Source: Aldrovandia affinis (taxonomy: Eukaryota; Chordata; Actinopteri; Notacanthiformes; Halosauridae). From it: a stretch of DNA of 64,000 nucleotides. A program made the translations under genes and the position numbers. This document shows positions 53,886 to 64,000 of the stretch, piece by piece (the stretch's first letter is position 1; every line of letters begins with the position of its first letter). Where the stretch lies: positions 7,801,001 through 7,865,000 of the forward strand of contig JAINUG010000005.1 in assembly GCA_029706075.1 (NCBI GenBank). The letters run 5' to 3'. The notes under the pieces are model-generated. The model was given only the letters and a program-made list of their open reading frames with translations. It did no database searches and was not told where the DNA came from.

Positions 53886-54959
53886 CAGATTAGGTCAGGG
53901 ACCTAGGGCTGTTCTGTTCTCCACCCAAGACAACTTGACCTGCAATTATATCCCCCATAAATGTTTATCAGTTAACAACCCCAGTGATGGTGTATTTGTT
54001 GACTGCCCCATTAGTTTGTAAATTAGCCCTAGGCTATTGTATCAGCATTAATGTGCAAAATTAGGTGCAGAGACATCTGTTTTCTTTCATGCTGGCACCT
54101 GACTTATACTTTTAACCCAAGATACAAGCTGCATACTGTAAAGAAATGTTTTCTTCTTCTATAGGCACTGCTGTTTACATTCACATCTGTGTAGAACAAT
54201 GCAGCATTAGTTTTGCATGGGTTAGGCGTCACAGTGCTACAAAGCTATCATGGGCTAAATGCATGACTTTTCGGGAAGTTGACCATCTTACCGTTTGATG
54301 TCAGTTCCATCACACATTAAAGTGAGCCTAGTGCAAAAACAGATTCACACCTAAAATTAAAGTATTGGGAGTTATCTGTTTGTTGTTAGACAACTGTGTG
54401 GTATTGGGGTTTGTACTGATGTATTTGATTGAAACAGCTAACAGCCAATAGCCATCTCTGGTGCATATAATAAAACCAGGATGTGCTTGAGAAAGCAAAT
54501 TATTCGTAAGCATTTATTTTATGGACTATTGTAACAAGTGCTGGTCTTTATTCACACGTATATATTTGATACTTACCTTTTTGCAAAAAGTAATTAGAGG
54601 CAAAACAGCCAAGGTCACTTTAGCTATATATTGTCAGAATTTAAATGCTGAGTGTATAAAACAGCAAAAAATACAGCCATCAATAATAAGTTTGGATTCC
54701 AAGCTTTGAATGTAAAATCGTTTTGAATTGCTACAGGACTGCTAATATAAATAGATATAAAGTACAGTGAAATTAAGGGAAATCCCAACCTGTATCTGGC
54801 TGCTCTTAAGGGAAAAAAACAATTCTCAGTGTCACATATTTGTACACAAAATGTGATGCAGAAGAGATGCTTGTAAGATGCAATGGAACCGAAAAAAACA
54901 GAGGGTAAAATAAGGACAATCATCGCCGGACTCCTGCCTCGATAATATGTGTGACCCGA
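53886..54959. other. intergenic DNA, nothing recognised
   Basis: AT-rich unique DNA between the Tc1 relic and the candidate map3k20 leader exon. Confidence 0.45.
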
Positions 54960-55218
54960 TTGAGGTCTGCACTGAGCAGCAACCAAAAACCTCCTCCATA
55001 TGTCCGATAGGTGGAGCTGTTGCCATCTAAATTTGCGTGCATATTTTGGTAGACAATGTACATAAAGTCCGGCCAGTCCTGTTAAGGAAGAAGTTCAGCG
55101 ACTCAGAAATCACTGGAGAGGAAAGACAACGTCACGAGTTACTGGGTTTTCAAAACTACAGAAGTGGGTGCATCAATTCGTGACGCGTGGCGTGATATCC
55201 ACTGTAGAGAAATAAAAG
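54960..55218 (+). promoter_or_regulatory. possible noncoding first exon and promoter of map3k20
   Basis: This repeat-free stretch has CpGs, an ACGTCA CRE half (55129) and GTGACGCG (55180), and ends in AATAAAAG/GTATGT, a good donor. It lies 6.6 kb before the first map3k20 coding exon, which itself begins with an acceptor and so needs an upstream exon. The assignment is inferred from position only. Confidence 0.3.
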
Positions 55219-56722
55219 GTATGTGTGCGCTCTTTTGGATCAGTTTTTACTTTCTTAGATGTCTTTGAGATAAAGAGGTTTAAGCCATATTTGTTTTCTT
55301 GTATTGAAAAACAACCTGCATGGAGTTTTAGCACGAGCTGCATTGCTGCTGAAGGCAACACCGGTTGCACTGTTTTAGGAGTTGTTTGCTGGCCCGTTAA
55401 TATGACATTTTAATCGTATTTTTTCAAAATCACAGCGTTCAACTAGTTAAGAATTTGAGTGACATTGTTATAGCTCAACCTTCTTTATCAGTGGCCGTGG
55501 ATAGCATGCACGTACGTTGTTGTGTATTTGGACGTTGACAATATCTAATCCTTTCGCAGTAACTGCTATTTGGTTTTTCCCCGGAACCCCTCTATAAAAT
55601 TGCGTCAATTATTGCTTTGCCCTTAAAATATGTGACAGCTCCTTTAAGTGTCCCCGTGAGAGCTGCACTTGTTTTTCTTAGCAGAGTGCCTCGGCGCAGC
55701 TATTGGCTTGCAGCATAATCATTTTCTTTGTAAAAGCTCTTATCCAATGGGATACTGTGTCATACGAATAACTTGAGAAAGCAGGAAAGAGTGCCTTCAG
55801 GGAGAGAGTGAAATGGTCATTATCACAACAAAAATCTATAAGTTTTTCAAACTAACAACGCCGGTCTTACCAACACTCATATTTAATATGATGTTCTACG
55901 AACAAATAATATATAAATCAGTCGTTGAACAAGGCTACTTTTATTTGTTAAGCAAACTTTATCTTTCACTTTCAATTTGTGCAGGATTCCATACAACACT
56001 AGCGTGTGGATATCATAAAGGAAATTATAGGGTTAAAGTGGGAGCAAAGATGTCACCAAAGCTCCTGAGATGTAGGCTAGAGTTTGATGCAGGATACCAG
56101 AAGGTGCTAGCCCTGACTTGTGCTCATGGGTGGTGACCTGTGAGTATTTTATTTATTTTTAGTAAATGACAGCGTGTGAAGGGTGAGGCGACATGTCCGA
56201 GACCATTACTCCAGTATCAGTATGTGTTGATTTGTGTTCAGAGAAAGTCCCAGTGAAGTTGGGGATCTTTGTGGGTGTGAACCGGTAATTAGCAACGAAT
56301 TGGGAAGTTATACCAACAGCATGTTCCTTTTTGTTTCCATTGTTTTATTTGAATACTTTGTTTTCTGATATTTTAGTGGCAGTGGTACGCTGTTTACTTT
56401 AGTGCGGGACAGAGATAAAGCACCTCTTGAGCTCTCCTACGTCGCGGTAACCCTGGTGTCTCGAGTAGCTGCGGAGCTCTGAACAGGGCGGTGGGGGGCT
56501 AAATATAGCATGCATAGCAATAAATCACCAGAGAGCAGTGGTTACCCTCTGTGACAATGGAGGCATTTCCTGCTGGCCTGTGTATAATTCCCGATCAGAT
56601 CCAGGTAACAGCCTCTTATAAGTCATAATTGCTGAGCCACCTATGCGATCGTGTGATGCAATAACGGAGCAACAATTTCCTGAAATGTGGGATTATTTTT
56701 ACAACGTATTTTGATTGTTATG
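55219..56722. other. repeat-free DNA, no gene recognised
   Basis: Follows the candidate donor at 55219. An open frame at 55813-56136 lacks recognisable motifs. The absence of repeats is unusual for this window and fits a promoter-proximal intron. Confidence 0.4.
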
Positions 56723-57349
56723 TACAGTGCATCCGGAAAGTATTCACAGCGGTTCACTTTTTCCACATTTTGTTCTGTTACAGCTTTATTCCAAAATGGA
56801 TTAAATTCTTTTTTTTCCCTCAGAATTCTACACACAATACCCCATAATGACAAAGTGAAAAAAGTTTTTTAGAAATGTTTGCAAATATATTAAAAATAAA
56901 AAACGAAAATATCACATGTACATAAGTATTCACGCCGTTTGCTATGACACTAAAAATTGAGCTCAGGTGCATCCTGTTTCCACTGAGAAAACATCCTTGA
57001 GATGTTTCTAGAACTTCATTGGAGTCCACCTGTGGTAAATTCAATTGATTGGACATGATTTGGAAAGGCACACACCTGTCTATGTAAGGTCCCACAGTTG
57101 ACAGTGCATGTCAGAGTAAAAACCAAGCCATGAAGTCACAGCAAACGGCGTGAATACTTATGTACATGTGATATTTTATTTTTTTATTTTTAATACATTT
57201 GCAAAAATTTCAAAAAAACTTTTTTCACTTTGTCATTATGGGGTATTGTGTGTATAATTATGAGAAAAAATGAATTTAATCAATTTTGGAATAAGGATAA
57301 CAGAACAAAATATGAAAACATAACACTGTGAATACTTTGATGCACGGTG
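56723..57349. mobile_element. Tc1-type MITE with long (about 220 bp) inverted repeats
   Basis: TACAGTGCATCCGGAAAGTA at the left is mirrored by the complement of ACTTTGATGCACGGTG at the right. Words such as AATACCCCATAATGACAAAG and AAGTATTCACGCCGTTTG recur inverted through about 220 bases of each arm. The short centre has no transposase frame. Confidence 0.88.
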
Positions 57350-57532
57350 TTGCTCGTTGCCACGGTGTTGTTAGCGGTGTTTCAAGCGGAGTCGCAAAGA
57401 AAGGCTAATGATCAGAGGTCCCGAAATCCGCTGATGTTCTGAAATTTTGAGAATTGTTTTTCACTTGGAAGTTGTAGGGTAAAATGTGTAAATAAAAGTG
57501 TAAAAAAATATGATTGAACATATTGTCATTTC

Positions 57533-57892
57533 GGCGGCACGGTGGTGCAGTGGATAGCACTGTCACCTCACAGCAAGAAGGTCTCGGGTTCTAATCCAGG
57601 CCGGGGGACTTTCTGTGTGGAGTTTGCATGTTCTCCCCGTGTCCGCGTGGGTTTCCTCTGGGTACTCCGGTTTCTTCCCACAGTCCAAAGACATGCACGT
57701 TAGGCTAATTGGAGAGTCTAAATTGCCCGTAGGTATGAGTGTGTGAGTGAACGGTGTATGTAGCGCCCTGCGATGGATTGGCGACCTGTCCAGGGTGTAT
57801 TCCTGCCTCTCGCCCCAATGCATGCTGGGATAGGCTCCAGCCCCCCCGCGACCCTAACTAGGAATAAGCAGCTGGAGATGAGATGAGATGAG
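57533..57892 (+). repeat. tRNA-derived SINE, family C, complete, exact 13-bp TSD
   Basis: The head GGCGGCACGGTGGTGCAGTG, B box GGGTTCTAATCC, body and (GAGAT)n tail are all present. ATATTGTCATTTC flanks both ends (57520-57532, 57893-57905). Confidence 0.93.
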
Positions 57893-58194
57893 ATATTGTC
57901 ATTTCAGGCTATAAGGCAACAAAAGGTAAAAGTTTTGAGACGGGGTATAGACTTTAAAGGGGCACTGTATGCCATCGGGGCATGCTGCCTTATTTGTCTT
58001 AAGTTTTTGTAGTTTTTGTAGTACTTCTTCCCTTATCTCAATGTCCTCTAAAACATTCAGTACATTGGATGTACTTGTAGGCATATTTATAAAACCTTCT
58101 ATGGTAAAGCTCTCAACAAAGTTCCGATTTTAGAGGATTAGAAATATCTCTTCTTTTGTCTCAAAATCGCATGTAAGTATGTATTCATCCACTG

Positions 58195-58625
58195 TGGAAA
58201 CTTCTTTTTCATCTTACTTTTCCTTATTTCGGTATGAATTTACACATCATTGATGCTTTGGGGGTGTTTTCCTGCCAGTGGTCCAGGGGCTCTTCAATAG
58301 CATAATGAATTTCACCAGGACATTTTAGCCCAAAACCTGTTTGCCTCTGCCAGGAAGCTGAGACTTAGCTGTAGGTGGACCTTCCAACAAGACAATGACC
58401 CCAAACATACCTGAAAAATCAACACATAAATGGTTCCGTGAAAACAAAATCAATGTTTTTCAGTCTCCAGACTTAAACCCTATCGAAAAATGTGGTCTGA
58501 ATTAAAGAGGGCAGTCCATAAGCACAAACCTAAGGATATCAAGGATCATGAAAGGTTTCTGCATGGAGGAATGGTCCAAGATCCCTCCAAATGTGTTCTC
58601 CAACCCTATTAAACATACACGTGGG
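58195..58625 (+). mobile_element. Tc1-like transposase relic
   Basis: TGGACCTTCCAACAAGACAA then TGACCCCAAACATACC encodes the QQDNDPKHT motif; QSPDLNPIEKMW-like codons follow in a shifted frame. No terminal repeats assigned. Confidence 0.75.
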
Positions 58626-59350
58626 AAGTGGGGGTGCTACAGCACCCGCTGTCATGAACAGTTTTCTTATATAGTATAGCTTAAGTATATCATATTTACA
58701 GTAAAGACAAAAATGAGTGTGCGTCTGTGTCCATGTCATAATTGGCGTGAAACTCAGTGTTGACAAATAAGCAACCTAGTCTTCAAAAACAAGTACAAAA
58801 CAATTCACTATCAGCTTATAGGCTAATAGTTTTTTCTTTGCCCACTTCTTTGTTGCCATGCTGTCAGTATACCTTCCCAAAATCACAATTGGCGCGGGTT
58901 ATTGATATTATAAGCGATTAGTGATATTAATTAGCCTACTTGTAGCGAATGTATTGTGTCATTCCATACATCAGGGCAAATAGTTCTCATAAATGTATAT
59001 AGGATAGGATTTTCCCTCAAAAACAAACACATTTTCAAACAAGCCCAAAAAAACTCAACCTGCGACTCAACTTTTTCAAGTGAAAAAAAAAGCCCAAAGT
59101 CACTTATTATAAGCGGACTTAACAAAACTGTTGAAACTGCAGGAGGTGCTGAATGGAGGTTAAAAAAAAGTTCATAAGAAAAAAATATTTGATCGACCTG
59201 ATAGGCACGCAAAACAAATCAACACATACACTACCGGTCAAAAGTTCTACCTTAATTTTTTTCCATAAACTAAATTCAGGTTTGGCTCATTGGTGTTTGT
59301 TCAGTCATTGAACTCTTAATTTCCCACACATGGTTTAGTTTCAGTGACCA

Positions 59351-60468
59351 GGGCCCGTATTCACAAAGCATTTTAAGGGTAAAAGTTGGATCTAACTCCG
59401 CAATTTAGGAGCAACTCCGAAAAATAATGGGCGTGTCACTCATAAATTTAGGACTCATACATTTTTGGGATAAGAGTATTTCACAAAGGGTTTGAGAGCT
59501 AAAAACAGCTCCTAAGTCCAGGAGAAGTTAGAAGTAGTCAAGTGGACTTCTAAGTCGCTAAAGACCTACTCACGGCGATCTGAAAATCTGCTGCTGCCGG
59601 CAATCGTTGTCGCAATTGCGTCAATACTGGAGATATGATACTGAATGATACAGAGCTCATAAAAAGGTACCGCCTCAATCGTGAGGGTATTATATATATT
59701 ATATTATATATATAATATATAGATACCCACTGATTGTTTACGAGATGCAGACATGTAACCAATTGACTAGTCAGTATTCTTGGTTTCATGTTAAATCAGT
59801 GACACCTAGCCTACATTTGTATTTTAGAATATTTATTAGAATATAATAGGGGTGCATCGGATAATTTTTCGGAGCAGCAAAAATAATAATAATGGGGACC
59901 AAAGGCGTTTAGTATGAAAAACAAAGCAAACCAAAACATACATGGTTGTCTATCTCTTTGCTGTAACTCTGCATCGAGATTTAGGGAATTGTTACTTTAA
60001 AACGTGACAGCGGCAGAAAAACTGTATTTCTCTATGATGGTTCAATTTAGCTATTAATCCGCGGATCATATGCGTGCCGAACCGTGGGGGCTGATCCGTA
60101 CGGATCACGGATCAACTGCGATCCGTTACACCACTAGAATATAACAGGAACAGGTAGGCCTACATACCCATTTACAGTAGCATATCATTTATTTGCTAGG
60201 TTGAAATCGCGGGCAGAGACACATCCCCATATCAGCCAATCGCTGTGGGCATTCTGAGTGAGCTCGTTCATGGGAAACAACGTCATCCATAGCAACGACG
60301 TCAACCCCGCCCTCACTCTTAGCTTGAACATTCTAGGAATTCCTTAGTATGAGTTTGTCTTTGTAGCTTTGTGAATAGGTTTTAAGGTGGGACTCCTAAC
60401 TAAAAGGTTTTAGTGCGATTTAGAAGTACTCCTAGTGGTAAGATAAAATTCTTTGTGAATACGGGCCC
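59351..60468. mobile_element. Harbinger-like MITE with perfect 18-bp ends, hosting a hAT MITE
   Basis: GGGCCCGTATTCACAAAG (59351-59368) is the exact complement of the right end (60451-60468). Subterminal CTCCTAA/TTAGGAG words occur on both sides. The superfamily call is tentative. Confidence 0.82.
59847..60136. mobile_element. 290-bp hAT MITE with exact 8-bp TSD
   Basis: The ends TAGGGGTGCATCGG and the complement of CCGTTACACCACTA are typical hAT. GAATATAA flanks both sides (59839-59846, 60137-60144). Confidence 0.88.
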
Positions 60469-61680
60469 AGGTGTCCACACTATAAACAGTTGGGACTGCA
60501 TTGATTTAATCTGCCAGTCTACAATTGAATCATTTAAAGAATGTAATCTCTTTCTAAAATAATAACATTTGTTGAAATGAAACCATTATTTGATCTACCT
60601 TATTAAAAGTCGTGGGATGTGAATATGGGACATTTATTCTACATGGCATGCATAGATATAATGTGGCCTTAAGTGGCCAAAATCATCCCTCAATAGACAT
60701 TGAATGTGTCTAATTAAGAACAACTAACAAGCTTGTTACAACTCAGAGGTTGCAATTGAAAACCAGCTGGCACAGGGGGTCCCAGAACCAGCTTACCCAG
60801 GGGGGCCCCAGGACCCAAGTTTGAGAACCCCTGGCTTATAGAATATCACATGTCACAGCGCAGAGTAAAAATAACAAATGAGCAAGTATCAATATGGCCA
60901 AAAACCCTAGTAAGAAGAATCTGGCGGCATGCATATCCCCAGGAAGGCCGTGGACGTCTGGTCCGCCTCATGCTTCTAGACTGGTCCACAACGTGCCAGA
61001 ATGTTCACTGGCTTCAGCCGTGTATATTTTGTGCAAAGTGATCACAGCACAGGGAGAATGCATGCCTAGCATGCCAGAAGACTTATACAAGCCATCAGTG
61101 GGTAGTAGTCCTCTCAGTGGCACGCTGGCCCTGGTGACTCACTGGCGGTGGTGTGGGGCAGGCGGGCGGAACGTACCGTAAATCACAGGCTCAGATTGGG
61201 AATATCTCAGAGACGCTCTGCCAGGCCAGCCAGTGACACAGAGGGGGACTCGCTGGGGACTTATCTGTCACTTACCAGAAGCACAGGCTGGTCCCACACC
61301 CAATCTTTCAGTGCTGTGTCTGAGGGTGAGCTGTCTGGAGAGGTATCGATAAGATTTATAATTTGCTACAGTTAGTGTGCTGTGCTCTTTTTCTTTTACT
61401 TGACTATTGCTTTATTGCTATAAATGGATGTGTTCCTGTTTTTGGTACCTGACTTATCTTTATGTCATTTGTTGATGTTCATAAGTGGGATAAAAAAAGT
61501 TTCTCTTTCTTAAACCCTGAACAAGAAGGGTTTCTTTGTGTGATGTGAATGTTCATTTCCAATGTGCTGTTTTGTTGTTTTGGATTTTTTATTTTATTTC
61601 TATTGTTTTCATCTTTTTTTTCATTGTTTATTGGCTCTCTTTATTGACAAATGTTAAATAAAGAGGTTTTGAAAGTAAAA
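60469..61680. other. intron-like DNA before map3k20 with transposon debris
   Basis: CCAAGTTTGAGAACCCCTG near 60818-60836 is a hAT-type end, and 60850-61040 has Tc1-like words. No exon seen. Confidence 0.45.
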
Positions 61681-61830
61681 TCTCCCTCTCTCTCTTCTCC
61701 TCTCTCTCCCTTCCTGTCTCTCCCTCTCTCTCTCCCTCTCTCTCCCCCTGTCTCTCTCCCCTGTCTCTCTCTCCCTGTCCCTCTCTCCATCTCTCTCCCT
61801 CCCCCCCCCACTCTCTCTCTCTCTCTCTTG
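61681..61830 (+). repeat. (TC)n / C-rich pyrimidine microsatellite
   Basis: About 150 bases of almost pure pyrimidine (CTCTCT with CCCC interruptions) end ten bases before the map3k20 acceptor AG, so it probably serves as an oversized polypyrimidine tract. Confidence 0.9.
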
Positions 61831-61840
61831 TCCTCCATAG

Positions 61841-63624
<1,784 letters not shown>

Positions 63625-64000
63625 TAATCAGGTGGCGAAGGGAGACTGTTTGTTCCATGTGCGCTGTTGGTTAATGAGGAACCCTGAGCAGCCATCTGTG
63701 TGCTGTGTGTGTTGCGGCCTTTTCCGTTTGCTTTACATTGCGAGGCGTGAATGTCTGTTTTGCGGATCATTGACAATCGCAGTGTTTAAATGCGCTTCCA
63801 TCATTTTAGCTGTGTGAAGTCAATAATAATTACGATATTTCAGACTGAGACTCGGTATGCTGCCCATGTGAATCTGGATTGTGGGTGTAACTTCACTTAG
63901 TGGCGCACGGTGGGGTTGCTCTCTATGGCCAGGGACAGGATGCCGTGATGACGGAATGAGTCGACGGCCATAATTCTATGGGGTGGAGGAGCTTGTGAAA

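Overview
The window looks like nuclear DNA of a teleost fish. It has spliced vertebrate genes with GT-AG introns, several tRNA-derived SINE families, L2- and CR1-like LINEs, and many Tc1, hAT, Harbinger and Tigger relics of the kind common in fish. I cannot name the species. There are no prokaryotic genes, viral genomes, CRISPR arrays or intact tRNA/rRNA genes.

Two host genes lie on the + strand. The first is rapgef4 (Epac2, the cAMP-activated exchange factor for Rap). I traced 27 coding exons from 17611 to the stop codon at 51744-51746. They encode about 880 residues: the end of the first cyclic-nucleotide domain and its linker, then DEP, the second cyclic-nucleotide domain, REM, the Ras-association domain and the CDC25 catalytic domain. 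Splice phases agree at every junction except one A-rich microexon (41661-41692), which is one base too long. The exons for the first cyclic-nucleotide domain are not visible and should lie upstream. The second gene is map3k20 (zak), a mixed-lineage MAP3 kinase; its first two coding exons (61870-62028, 63478-63565) are present and it runs off the right edge. RAPGEF4 and MAP3K20 are also neighbours in human, so this is conserved synteny.

Layout: 1-6.2 kb is intronic or intergenic DNA with SINEs and a Tc1 relic. At 6.24-6.61 kb a CpG-rich block ends in a consensus splice donor and is a candidate internal rapgef4 promoter. 6.7-17.6 kb is repeat-rich intron with a SINE, a nested SINE/MITE, a Tc1 relic and a dead L2 LINE. 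17.6-52.5 kb is the rapgef4 body and 3' UTR. 52.5-61.8 kb is intergenic or map3k20 5' intron with nested transposons. 61.8-64 kb is map3k20.

The most striking pattern is tandem repeats and SINEs at the very edges of rapgef4 exons. Two arrays (after 34904 and after 46134) multiply an authentic 5' splice site. A GT-rich array runs into the acceptor of the exon at 27582. An antisense SINE stops 6 bases short of the exon at 39626. I found no convincing undescribed gene system; the interest lies in splice-site evolution, a probable alternative promoter and nested transposon insertions.
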